Assembly: GCA_013407085.1 (NCBI GenBank)
Contig: JACCGJ010014702.1
Location: forward strand, 21,029-85,028
Direction: 5' to 3'
DNA from: Atriophallophorus winterbourni
Taxonomy: Eukaryota > Platyhelminthes > Trematoda > Plagiorchiida > Microphallidae
Length of the DNA: 64,000 nt
This document shows positions 46,301-56,039 of the stretch, one piece after another. Position 1 is the first letter of the stretch, and each line of letters begins with the position of its first letter. The notes under the pieces are model-generated. The model had not been told where the DNA came from. It did not search any database and saw nothing but the letters and a program-made list of their open reading frames with translations. The position numbers and the translations under genes were made by a program.

Positions 46301-48524
46301 CATCGAATCAATCGATTTTAAAACAAAGTTTAGACGTTTTTAATTCAAATAACCCTTTATTCGCCCTATTTATTGAGAACCGGCTGTGATTCCGATGTGA
46401 ACACCAACTTGAATAACATTTTACACAGCCATGCAATTTGCACCAAAATTTGCCCCCTATTTTTGACGTTAAATTATTTTTACTTTTTCTTCGTTATATA
46501 AAACTAGGCACTCATCAATGGTCTGCCGAAAATGCACAAAGAAAACACGCCAAAGAAACTGATCTTCTCAATGGTTAATTCCCCGTATCACGGTGGATGT
46601 ACAAGATGGTAGATCAGAGTAGAAAGCAATTGGCGGAATACTGCATCATGGATTCCTTCACGTACGTTGACCAGGTAAAAAATGTATGTTTGTAACAAAA
46701 AATAATATCACTTGACGTTTCTTCCTGATTTACAAATGTACCACTACTTGAAACCGTGGACTATTTATGTGTAACTATCGTTCGTAAAACGTTCAATGCC
46801 CCGATTTCAATCAATTTCTTGTAAGAACTACTTCTACGATGTACAATGTATGTGTACTTTCGTTTAAATGGTAGAATTTATAGTCAAATCAATGGATTTG
46901 CCATGGGTTCACCCTGGAAATATTATTGGCAGATATTTTCCAAGCTAAGATAGAACAAGGACTTTGGAAGGTCGCAATGCATTAATTCGACATGTATATA
47001 AGATATTCCGACGATCCGTTTTTCATTTACAATAATCTTCTTTTACACACGAACTGGAAGATAATTGACTTTTAGCTTTCCTCGATGCTTTACAAACTAG
47101 AAAAATCAGAAGATCGCTTGAGTAGACTGGCTTTTGAAAACCAACATGCGCTTCACAGTACACCCACTTTATGAGCACAATCTCAATGAGAATGGAAAAG
47201 TTTTGGTACATACCGTGTTCACACGAGCAACTCGTAATTGCTCTGGGAAAAATTTGGTGGAAGAAATTGCGCTGATGAGAAGTTTCTTGAGTGAAAACGG
47301 TCATCCCACATGACGGCAAACAGCCAGAAACCGGTAGTGGAGTGTAATTTCGGGGATGTGAGCAACAAATTACTTTGGTCAACCCACATGTTTCATCGAA
47401 AGACACTCGCGCGAAGCGCCAAGTAAGGTACCCGTACCAACAGTACCAAAGACTTTGTATCTTCAACTTCAATTCAATGTTAACCCATTAACAATTCAAC
47501 TGATCCTATGGTGGAGGATGCATTGGCCGTAAGACGTGAAAACTGGTTTCACAAAAATGGCTCCAGAAAGGTGAATAATTTTGTCCAAGCCCATCTGATA
47601 GGCACGGGCTAATGAGTGAAACATCCTTGGTTTACCCACAACGTGTTACTAAAATTAGCTGAGTCATTTCGATGCAATAGCCATCAAAATATTCAGGCTC
47701 AACTTATGTGTGTATTGTACAGTTGATGTAAAGTATCGAACAGGATATGTTTCGTTCTATTTATGTCTCTTGGTCACAAAGATAGGAATTTTCAGTCAAA
47801 CTATGTTTTGACTAAAAATGTCCATTGTGAGTAAAAGACGATTTATGGAAAGGTTAAACCGAAATTTTATGGTAACCACAGCAATTTAGTTTTAACTTCA
47901 TGCTGGAAAGCTAGTTTCAGTGAGCTTATATAAAGTAAACGGATCGTAAACACTTTTATACTTTGCTGCTAACGTTAGTTTCACAACATCCCATTGTTAT
48001 TACTCACTTTTATTTGTGTTTACTGTTGTGGAAATATCCATCGAGTCCAAACGACTATTTCTTTGTTTTGGAGTTATTTTCATGGCGCTATCGGAATATT
48101 CTGCTGTTCGACTCAATTGTTGATCAGTTTTAGTATTCAGTTCACTTATTTGTGATTGCAATTTTTGTAATGTTTCTTTGAATGTATCAATTGTGATCCG
48201 CATTTTCGTCTGTTCTGTTTGTAACGCAAGAAATCTCTCTTCGAACTGCCCAAAACTGAGCATATCACGATTTTTGTTGGATTCGTTAACCGCGCTTGCT
48301 TGTTTCACATTTTGTTTCACATTAGTAGTTTTGTTTCCTGTCGCTGGTTGGCTATTCTCGTCTTCGTCCTCCGAATCGTCATCATCTTCATCGTCATCAC
48401 TGTCATCGCTATCCTCTTCCTCTGTCTCAGTTTCTTCTTCTTCGTCATCGTCATCGTCATCTGATGGTGGTTTCTTCGGTAGAACTTTTGTTTGATTAGC
48501 TAAAGTCACCTTGCTTGTTGACAT
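43385..48524 (-). CDS. predicted two-exon host gene: acidic and coiled-coil protein, function unknown
   Basis: Exon 1 is 48524-48008 (172 codons plus one base) and ends at a strong donor (GTGAGTAA). Exon 2 is 43521-43385, preceded by a good acceptor (TTTGCACTGCAG). The phases fit: one base plus two bases form a Ser codon, giving 217 residues. Residues 20-60 are almost only Asp/Glu/Ser/Thr, about 85-125 (FEERFLALQTEQTKMRITID) look coiled-coil, and the tail (QFNLDEQTKKQVADFVFQVK) is helical. I do not recognise the family; a nuclear or chromatin-type protein is only a guess from the acid tract. The 4.5-kb intron is filled with retroelement pieces. Joining these two exons is inference; extra exons may exist. 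Confidence 0.45.
43522..45179. other. intronic (if the two-exon gene is real), no feature seen
   Basis: A+T-rich DNA. A 77-codon minus-strand frame (44,023-43,790) and a 60-codon plus-strand frame (44,728-44,910) are unrecognised and probably chance. Confidence 0.3.
45180..45335. repeat. chimeric hammerhead repeat in inverted halves
   Basis: 45,180-45,282 matches the 240-bp repeat in reverse orientation (CTTGTATGCC, GAACCACGATGTTCA, ACTCGAGGCGC). 45,283-45,335 matches another part in forward orientation (GTGTAAGGGATGGGGGTGTG). Head-to-head junction; no ribozyme core remains. Confidence 0.6.
45395..45580 (+). pseudogene. RTE-like C-terminal finger and tail (relic)
   Basis: Reads IRRRATDADRPSSAYRCNRC, then FSSRIGLFSHSKSCRT, nearly the same ending as the 36.2-kb copy, followed by the common 3' block (CATCCATGGTCGACATCAA). 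The (AAC)n tail is almost absent. Confidence 0.65.
45830..46165 (+). pseudogene. CR1-like RT C-terminal fragment (relic)
   Basis: Reads FGVWVDGSVK, then after shifts YLTQAWASWFEKNIPPLEGI and LPFEQRLLRLES, matching the thumb region motifs of family B-like elements (GVWICGSLK, YASQAWTPWLQKDISLLDRI, LPFADRLSKLKL). Confidence 0.6.
46166..46509. other. no gene seen
   Basis: A+T-rich interval between a CR1-like fragment and PLE copy 2. Confidence 0.35.
46510..47480 (+). mobile_element. Penelope-like element, copy 2 (RT remnant)
   Basis: Plus strand, many stops: LINGLPKMHKENTPKKLIFSM (46,510), CIMDSFTYVDQVKNVCL (46,640), ISLDV-S-FTNVPLLETVDYL (46,705-46,770), QINGFAMGSPW (46,885), LAFLDAL (47,070), then a C-terminal part. 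Shorter than copy 1 and lacking the GIY-YIG domain. A hammerhead repeat interrupts it at 47,313-47,376, after which CFIERHSREAPSK resumes the protein. Confidence 0.7.
47299..47390 (+). repeat. hammerhead repeat fragment with target duplication in PLE copy 2
   Basis: A 64-bp insert (ACGGCAAACAGCCAGAAACC and onward to about 47,376) begins inside the ribozyme core. It is flanked by GGTCATCCCACATG (47,299-47,312) and GGTCAACCCACATG (47,377-47,390). The last eight bases are identical; the outer part of the right copy could also belong to the repeat, so the duplication is 8-14 bp. The PLE frame (NGHPTCFIE) is continuous without it. Confidence 0.7.
47481..47999. other. no gene seen
   Basis: A+T-rich, within the large predicted intron of the minus-strand gene. 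Confidence 0.35.
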
Positions 48525-48827
48525 TTTGCAATTTCAATAATATAACTCGACTTTAATTGCAGCATGTCTGTAAAGAAAATGCATCTTATTGGTCACGAAT
48601 TCGTGTATACTACAGTGTTTCCATGGATACACATGAAACAATACATAAAATGAACTCAGTGAAATGGATATGAGCCCTATATATCTATTGTAGAAGCAAC
48701 CACAAGGACAAAAAGCGTTCGATAAATTGTAAATTTAGATTTTAACGATAATTATATACTCAATTGACTTTTGATTTTATCTGCTATACATACAACGTTT
48801 TCGGATGATGAAAAATTATTGTAAGTG

Positions 48828-48935
48828 AGGCTCACTGAACCTAATCGTACTGTCTCCACCTGCTGACGGCAAGCATCCAGAAACTGGTAGTGGAGTGTAG
48901 GTGCGGGGGATGTGAGCAACACATCACTTAAATAA
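48828..48935 (+). repeat. hammerhead repeat copy (240-bp family, worn)
   Basis: GGCTCACTGAACCTAATCGT, CTGTCTCCACCTGCTGACGGC, CCAGAAACTGGTAGTGG and GGGGGATGTGAGCAACAC match the tandem unit in order. The core reads CUGCUGA and helix III ACUGGU, so it is damaged. It lies upstream of the acidic gene's first exon. Confidence 0.65.
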
Positions 48936-49490
48936 TTCCTGTTTGAATTATTTGAATGCCGGATTGATCGTGATCGTTGCAAAGGCCGAAAAAAGCGCAT
49001 GAAACAAGTTGGGTCGATTTGACCGTTGTTTGACCGCTTAGTAGCTGCGAAGCACGATTTCGGTCAACTTCGAAACAATGAAACAGTTGACCGGGTCAAA
49101 ACGTGTCGAAATCTACTAAACATCATTCTCTTGTTGACCGTATGATGTGAAAAATTTGACAACTTCACGAGAACCTTACGCTGAACGACAGATTCATGTC
49201 AGGTTTTAGACTTTTGTTCACTTCATGCTGTCTACATTTGTTTGAAGACAACAGGAGCAGATTTCTGAAGTCTCCAAACAGCTTCTCATTAATAAACTTA
49301 GTTAAACAATAAAACTAGTATCACGTAACGGTAATATGAGGGTAATTTGTGATCTTTTTACAACTTAACATAATAAAGCTTGGCCAAAAGTTGAGGTATT
49401 CATTATCTTGCGTCATACCCACTACAGCGTCATATAAATAGCCGTGATCTCTAGAAAAACTACTCTTAACAATCTTTTACTGAACATGTT
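48936..49490. other. no gene seen
   Basis: No feature recognised. The start of the missing 5' LTR half of the gypsy-type element was looked for here and not found. Confidence 0.4.
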
Positions 49491-49494
49491 TGCA

Positions 49495-50137
49495 TTTGTT
49501 GTTGTTGTTGGCCTCCTTCGGACGATGTCGACCATGGATGTACATCACAAACGCGTGAATGTTCAGGTTTTGCAGCTTTTTGAGTGACTAAACAGTCCGA
49601 TTCGGGAGGAACAATCTCTTCCGCAGCGCTGGCAACGATAGTCAGAACTCGGTTGTATTGCGTCAGTAGCACGTCAGCGGCGTGATTTGCGTTCAGCAGC
49701 CAAGAGATGTATCTGCTCCTCCCCAGCATGCAGACGACGCTTCACACAGTGCCTCCAATGTGAGCACTCAAGAGCAAGTTCTTCTCAACTCGCCGGGTCA
49801 ATGCCAGGAGCTTTCATATCTCTTTTGCAAACGTCTTTGTGCCGCAAGTTCGGTCTGCCCAATGGTCGACTTCGTAGTTGCAACTCACCATAGAGTATAT
49901 CTTCCGGCATACGACCATTTTCCATTCTATAGACATGACCAAGCCAGCGCAGGCGGCGCTGTCGCAAAAGAGTGAAAATGCTCTGTAGACCAGCTTTTGA
50001 AAGCACTTCAGCATTAGCCACTCTGTCCATCCACGATATGTTCAAGGTACGACGGATGCTTCGTAGATGGAAAGCATTCAGCTTCCTTTCGTGTCTTGCG
50101 TGGGTGCTCCAGGTTTCACTGCCATACAGTAAAGCAT
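49495..50137 (-). pseudogene. RTE-like C-terminal domain (relic), 3' side of the split RTE element
   Basis: Minus strand: NALLYGSETWSTHARHERKL, LRQRRLRWLGHVYRMENG, LGRPNLRHKDVCKRDMKAPG, a shift, then the finger and the common 3' block with an (AAC)n tail (plus strand TTGTTGTTGTTG at 49,497-49,511). It begins abruptly at 50,137 against the LTR remnant. Probably the continuation of the RT fragment at 52,139-52,600. Confidence 0.75.
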
Positions 50138-50246
50138 TGCTCAATTGTGATACTCTTTGCATTCGGTAAATACACGAGTTGAGTGACGGTTGCGTTCTCT
50201 CTGACCACACGGGCTGGGCCAACAATAGTGCACTACAGACATAACA
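50138..50246 (+). repeat. 5' LTR remnant (right half)
   Basis: 109 bp nearly identical to the last 109 bp of the 3' LTR (52,030-52,138), ending CAGACATAACA. The left half is absent, replaced by RTE sequence at 50,137. Confidence 0.85.
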
Positions 50247-50257
50247 ACTTGATTGGA

Positions 50258-51007
50258 ATGAGCACAGACAATCGAAGGACCCGTAAATCCGCTCCAGTAA
50301 AAAATGCCATCTTTCTCGGTGCTTTACATAAAGATAAATCGAGAATGCGTGGTAGACGTTAAATCAGAGAAATGAATAATACTCGTGACGCTAATTCGAG
50401 TTGCGCTACAAATGAAAGTTCATTCCCATTGAGTACCGAAAATTCTCCAAGATCGGATGGCCGCCGTTCGAGGAGAACACTCCCCGCAAGTTCTTCGATG
50501 CGAATGTCCACCCCTGTTCGGGATAGTAATGAGTCCCCTGGTTACCGCACGAGGAGCCGCTATAAACACTCAGATGCCAGTCGAGAACGTTCACAAAGTA
50601 TTGTATCCTCAGTAGGGAAGCGTCGCCGGTTTCATCCCGACTATGATCCCATGATTGAAATTAGAAGAGAAAAAGAACGTCTTGATCGATTTCGTAGCAA
50701 AGATGACTGGAACGCTGATATCCTTTTAAGCGATGACGCTGATGAAGATTTACTCCGTTATGAGGAGAAAATTAAAAGAAGGCAGGCTGAAAGGGGCGAA
50801 GCGGACGAACCGATCGAGCTAGAACGCCGCCAGTTAGAGCTACTTCGCCGACAACGGGACATTGACATGGGCAAAGTGACGGAGCGCTACGCAGAGTACA
50901 TTCTAACCATACCCAAACCTTTGAGAAAGCGTCATCACCCAAGGACGCCAAACAAATTCCGTAAAGTATAATGGCGAGCATGGGATGGGATGAACCCAGC
51001 AATTCGA
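50258..51007 (+). pseudogene. SLBP: histone stem-loop binding protein (SLBP) retrocopy inside LTR element
   Basis: SLBP binds the 3' stem-loop of replication-dependent histone mRNAs. The frame starts at ATG 50,258, only 11 nt after the LTR, and has an in-frame stop at 50,360. It is then open from 50,372 to 50,968, stopped by TAA at 50,969 and still readable for some codons (RAWDG). The RNA-binding domain is seen at about 50,810-51,000: ELERRQLELLRRQRDIDMGK with T..Y..YI, then IPKPLRKRHHPRTPNKFRK. The HPRTPNKF and GK.T..Y motifs are hallmarks of the family. An upstream DDW-ADIL/EEKIKRRQ segment fits the region N-terminal to the domain. No introns are present, so it derives from mRNA. The C-terminal end is replaced by gag. 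It could be a captured gene once expressed from the LTR, or a one-off chimera. Confidence 0.8.
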
Positions 51008-51008
51008 A

Positions 51009-51830
51009 ATGGCAATCACAGCAGAAGTAAAATCAATACTTCAGCAACAGCAACGCCAATTCGAAGAAGCTCAAGCCCGTTTGATGCAGACACTTTTGAA
51101 AAATCTGAGTGTTATTTATCAAGACAAGAAGACTGACGTTTAAAACCCAGTGGTGGATGCAATCATCAACAGCATCCTCAAATTCAATTACGACCCAGAA
51201 AGCGGTCTCACTTCGAATCTTGGTTCAATAGATTCAAATATATTTTTCAATCAATTTTCAAAGAAATTTTTGGTGAACAGTCTTTTTTATTTAACAGACG
51301 GTATAACTGCATGAAATTGATCATGCAGGATTGCGATGATTTTCTAACTTATGTAGGAAAAGTATGTGGTCTGCAATCGGAGAAGGATCAAGAGATTCGC
51401 ACAAGACTACCGTCATTACTCGATCAAAATCCGAAAATCAACATGACGTCAATAACAACCGAATGCCAGAGGCTACTAAATTTGAAGCGTGACACTGCGT
51501 TGGTCGAACAAAACCCACGCCAGAATGAGCCAGTAGTGTTCGCCATCAAGCACCAAAGAAGCTGACAGAATGATCATCGTGTCGATCAAGACACCAAGCT
51601 TCCATCCCAGTTTTGCCAATGTGACGAATGCCCATTCAAGAAGCACCGATGCCAGAAGTGCAACAGAAAGGAACATAACGAAAACTACTGCCGCACAAAC
51701 TATCTCAAGAGATCAGTCTTCAATGATCCCTATCCTGTCTTTGCCACCCTCAAGACCACAGAAGATGGAAATTCAGCGGAAGAAGAGCCGCCTCAAATTA
51801 ATTTCGTGGAATGCAAACCAAGAAGGTGGG
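51009..51830 (+). pseudogene. gypsy-type gag (relic) with zinc knuckle
   Basis: Begins MAITAEVKSILQQQQRQFEE, typical of flatworm gypsy-like gags, with a stop at about 51,139. After a small internal deletion it reads HFESWFNRFKYIFQ, KEIFGEQSFLFNRRYNCMKL, CDDFLTYVGKV, and a C-x2-C-x4-H-x4-C knuckle (CQKCNRKEHNENYC, about 51,650). The end (RRWADRTRIPVTL) looks like the start of the protease, which is then cut off. Packages the element RNA in intact relatives; broken here. Confidence 0.75.
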
Positions 51831-51902
51831 CCGATCGAACACGTATTCCAGTAACCCTCTGCAAGTGAATCCCAAAAATGAAGTCATACGACAACCAAGC
51901 TT

Positions 51903-51913
51903 AAAGGGCAAGG
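51903..51913 (+). other. polypurine tract
   Basis: AAAGGGCAAGG directly before the 3' LTR, the usual primer site for plus-strand DNA synthesis in LTR elements. Confidence 0.6.
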
Positions 51914-52138
51914 TGTTAGGAGGGCACCCTCTATCGTATTGACAGTGAATGAACTATCGATTAATCGACCAATAAAGATCGATGGTGAGTTCCAATTGTG
52001 ATTTTTATTCACTGTGATATTCACACATTTGCTTAATTGTGATACTCTTTGCATTCGGTAAATAGACGAGTTGAGTGACGGTTGCGTTCTCTCTGACCAC
52101 ACGGGCTGGGCCAACAATAGTGCACTACAGACATAACA
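51914..52138 (+). repeat. 3' LTR (complete, 225 bp)
   Basis: Runs from TGTTAGGAGGG to GACATAACA with 5-bp inverted ends TGTTA/TAACA, the classic LTR boundary. Directly followed by RTE sequence on the right (52,139). Confidence 0.8.
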
Positions 52139-52604
52139 ACGAAATAACGAGCTTCAGCAGTCTTGGGGGGCAGCCTATCAAATCAAGCATTTTGAAAAGA
52201 CCCTCCCTGCTGACGTATTCGAATGCCTTCTTTAAATCAATAAAAACAGTGTTCCCGACACTTTTCTTGAAGTTGTCTCAGGGAGAAGATCATGTCAACG
52301 GTTGATCTTATCTTGCGGGAGCCACATTGAGATTCGGAGTAAATTCTATCAGCTAAAACTTGCAGCCGGATCTGTAAGACTTTAGCAAACAATTTGCCTA
52401 CAACATTCAGAAGGGAGATTCCTCTGTAATTGTTGCAGTCGCCTCTATCTCCTTTATTCTTGAATAGCGTGATGATCTCTGTGTCTCGCATCTCTTGTGG
52501 GACACCCCCCTCCTGCCAGCACTGAAGAAGCAAATGGTGAAGCGGTTGTAATAATGCTGCTCTACCGCATTTGATGAGCTCAGGTGGAATTCCGTCGTCA
52601 CCAG
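52139..52604 (-). pseudogene. RTE-like reverse transcriptase fragment (relic), 5' side of the split RTE element
   Basis: Minus strand: DDGIPPELIKCGRAALLQPL, CWQEGGVPQEMRDTEIITLF, CNNYRGISLLNVVGKLFAK, ADRIYSESQCGSRKIRSTVD, then DLKKAFEYVSREGLFKML up to the LTR border. These are RT motifs 1-3 of an RTE-like element. The palm with the YxDD box would come next and is missing between here and 50,137. Confidence 0.75.
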
Positions 52605-52690
52605 GGGAACAATCTCTCCCTCAGCACTTGGTTGATCGGTGTAATCTGCGTTCAGCAGCTTTACACAATGCCTCCAATGTGAGATTAAAT
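52605..52690 (-). pseudogene. RTE-like C-terminal scrap (relic)
   Basis: Minus strand: SHWRHCVK followed by a shortened version of the C-terminal basic/finger region (GCTGAACGCAGATTAC, GAGGGAGAGATTGTTCC). Joined head-to-tail to the RT fragment of 52,604, so it stems from another copy or from a rearrangement. Confidence 0.5.
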
Positions 52691-53139
52691 AAAGACCAGA
52701 AAACCTAATTAGTAAGGATGACAGAAGCTGAGTAAAATTCGCAAATATGTTGAAACAAGGTATAAAAAATGGAAAGTATGTGTTTGCATTTACACCCTGT
52801 AAAATGAATCGCCAACACAAATTGAGTTAAGCTCAAAACACGTAAACATAAATAATTTAATGCTAATGTTCGCTGCTTTATCAACCAAAGGAAAATCGTT
52901 TCACAATTCTGTTCGAATAATGTGTGGAACACAACACTCATATTTATGTAAATAACTGATTTCAGATTTATGGTGCCACACATTTAACCGAGTAGGAAAT
53001 GTGTATATTTAATTTATGCGGATGTGACTGGTTCTCGCAAGTAATTCACTTGGATGACGTCCCAGATTATTTCTGAAATTAGAATGTTAGTTGGATTCAG
53101 TATTCTACCGATTTGCTAATAAAGCACCTAAATTGAGGA
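52691..53139. other. no gene seen
   Basis: A+T-rich interval with no recognisable motif. Confidence 0.4.
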
Positions 53140-54150
53140 TTGCTGGCAGCTTCAGCTGGACTTCGATGCCTTACACGGCTGGCCAGTTAAAAATGAACTG
53201 AATTTTAATGTCAGAAAAAGAAAAGTATTGACAGTTGGATGACATTTCGAGTTCTCTTACAACCTTGGTTCCCACGTTCCTGAAAGCACTGACAAGGAGA
53301 AGGACTTGGGTGTGTGGGAGAGCAGCAATTTAAAACCGTCACATAACGCCACAGCTGTCTATGGAAATACCTCAAAAGTACTGCTTCTGCTGAAACGCGT
53401 GTTTGGGAGTTTCAAGAAGCAAACTGTTCATCGAATAATTAATACGTACTTGAGGCCAACCATGGAGTATGCGGTTCAGGCTCGGTAACCCTGGCTCTTG
53501 CCACCTGCAGAGAATATATCATCGAACCACCAAGCTCGTACGCGGTTTGAAGCACAAACAATACGAAGATCGGATTGCAAGCCTCAATCTCTTCGACTCT
53601 CGCTACCACCTTCTTAGAGGAGATTTAAATCTTATGTTCAATTTAATGCATATCCCCAACCATCCCCTGAATAAACTATTCATACGAATACCACCCCGAA
53701 TCAGCCGGAGTCATGACTATACAGTACTTATTTCCGACTCGAGTCTGAACGGTCGAAGGTATGTTTATTCTGTACGTGTATGTTTAAGCGGGAACTCCCT
53801 ACCCGATAATCTTGCACATTCACCCAACTTGGATATATTCAAAGCGAACTTGGACAAATTCATGTCGACCCATCCAAACATTGAACCTATATATTGTACA
53901 CTATAAAAGCTTTGAACTTTGAACCCATGCATCGAAGTAAACTATACATCTTCAACCCACGGATTTACATGTGCCATCCAACCGATTGAAAACAGTTTCT
54001 ACCCTATGGATATTTACATGATCCCTGAACTGCTCAGTAAGCAAACAAGTCCCGTTTTAACTATATGTGTATGTACCCATATTATTCTGTGGTTTCTGTA
54101 AAGCTATATGCTTTGTAGACCATTAAATCAAATTGAATTGAATTGAATAG
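53140..54150 (+). mobile_element. 5'-truncated CR1-like copy (family B relative)
   Basis: Starts in the RT (WPVKNELNFNVRKRKVLTVG), then KEKDLGVWESSNLKPS, LRPTMEYAVQA, a shift, LQRIYHRTTKLVRGLKHKQYEDRI, HPLNKLFIRIPP, RRYVYSVRVCLSGNSLPDNL, ending NIEPIYCTL at 53,904. A 3' UTR follows, then an (ATTGA)n-like tail at about 54,126-54,148. The tail differs from the TTGAATC tail of family B, so it is a sister subfamily. Confidence 0.75.
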
Positions 54151-56039
54151 AAATTCGTGTGTTCTTCTTTAAATTATTCTTCAGCAACTCACCATCATAA
54201 ATTTTAGGATTAGGCACGAGCTGATTGTATGCGGTGCGAATATCGATTTCAAAACATTCCAATCAATACACAAAATGCCATATTTGCTGCAAAAATAGAT
54301 CACTTCATATGTTATAATGTTGAAACAATAGTTTCGGTGATCTTTTAACACGGTCGGTGGCTTAAGTTTGAATACCGGTTTAATCTTTCTTATATGAAGA
54401 TAATTAATTAGAAACGAACTACCATTCGTTCAGGATTATTTTGATTCATTGAGTTAATAAAACTCCATTATTTAGCCCACCACTTAAAAGAATAAAATGA
54501 AACAGAGCATCAGAATGGTTGTAAGCTTTGTTGTATCCACCCGTCTATTTTCATGAATATGTTACTTTTACATATTAAGTAGTAAAATTCCGTTATTTAT
54601 CTTCGGAATTCGTATCCTATTTCTAATTGCGTGTTCACCGAATGCATTAATGCATTTTAGTAGCTAACTCCACTCGGATAATAATCCAGTAAAGGATAGC
54701 ACACATTCAAGAAACCATTTGTCCTGGGATGTTATACTTGGATCTTGAGTCTAGTTTCAAAGTTTAAGGTTGATGTGGCCTTCCAAACGAATTCTTGCAG
54801 TGATGCAATGTACTTCACGTTAATAGAAATTTCAAAATGATTTTAGGTGGCATATGCGTCTTTTATCTAAAAGGTAGCCTGCCGAATCTCCCATCACTGC
54901 ATCGTTGTGCAATCCGTCTAAACAATTTTTCCCCATATTCAGAAGTAAAACGGTTTCCAATTTTTACCGGAAAATGAGTGATAATTTCAGGACACACTCA
55001 CGGAATCATAACGATGGTCACATGCTTTGATATCAAAACAGTTCTCCAGTGTAAAGTTCTACTAATCTGACATCTCGACCACATGTTAAACATGTTCATC
55101 CCATTTACACGCTTTTTCCAGGTGTCTATTGCATTAGGATTTACAACCATAGGTGAGAAATCAAAAGCTCAGCACGAGACGCAGGAATTTCATAACCACA
55201 CAGGAGACCTCTGTGTTTCCGCGTCGGTCGATGCTTGGATCTGATTTGCTGAGCGATTTTCCACCAACCTCTTCCTTTGAAGCCGTTGCCACATTGGACT
55301 AGTTAGCTTGATTTATTAATTTGCATTTCGAACAATAGATTGTTGTCCTACGTTTGTTCCCGTTTTTAGACAGGCTGTCGCTTGAACTGTCGGCCAACAT
55401 TTCTCTCCTAACGTTAATCCCCATGGTTCCGCAAATGCTGGCATTATTGGCTTTCGGATGATGGTCTGTTATGCATTTTTCCGTGGTTCGTATCATTTAC
55501 TGGCGCACTTCAAGCTTTCATAAGTTTTAGAATTACACTTATCATTGCCTGCTAATGCACCCTCAAACTCTCATCATCTGAAGAAGTCCATGTATCTGAT
55601 AATGGAAAAACGTCTAATAAAAAATGTCCACCCGATTCAGGTACTAAATTTAATATTATCGTGAGGTGCTATCTCCTGAAACCGCAAGATGTTCAGTTTT
55701 CACATATTTTCATGAAATGATTTTTCAATCAACCTAAAAACAATTCATGTCGAAATTCTAGCCTTAACTTATCAAATATCTTCAAACAATAAAATAAATG
55801 TTCATGCTGTGAAAAATTGTCTGTCTCAGAATTTACGAATCAAATAGGGTGATTTATTAATAATGACATATTCATTATTATGTCTAATCCCTAATGCAAC
55901 ATCTCAGTAGAACTTCAGAAAATAAACTGTCACGAGTTCTAAAAATGAATTATTTCGAAAAACAGTCTTAATAAAAATATAAAAACAAATAATGAAAGAT
56001 TTCAGTATAGGACTAATAGTACAATTTTTAGATTTAGAT
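54151..56039. other. no recognised gene
   Basis: Almost 1.9 kb of A+T-rich DNA. A 65-codon minus-strand frame (55,496-55,299) with a CSKCK motif is unrecognised. Nothing else stands out. Confidence 0.4.

Larger units (their letters stand above)
50138..52138 (+). mobile_element. deleted Ty3/gypsy-type LTR element carrying an SLBP sequence
   Basis: Plus-strand order: 5' LTR remnant (50,138-50,246), SLBP-like reading frame (50,258-51,000), gag (51,009 to about 51,830), a short join from the protease start to the pol end, polypurine tract (51,903-51,913) and complete 3' LTR (51,914-52,138). The LTR begins TGTTA and ends TAACA. No pol remains, so it could only have moved with help from another element. 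It sits inside an RTE element (minus strand). The left end has lost half of the LTR together with part of the RTE element. Confidence 0.75.

Noticed and set aside
48178..48495. 105-codon serine-rich plus-strand frame
   Set aside because: It is the antisense of the Asp/Glu tract of the minus-strand exon; the splice donor and coiled-coil support the minus strand.
50246..50275. primer-binding site directly after the 5' LTR
   Set aside because: A TGG occurs at 50,254, but I cannot match the following bases to a particular tRNA end and it overlaps the SLBP start, so no call was made.
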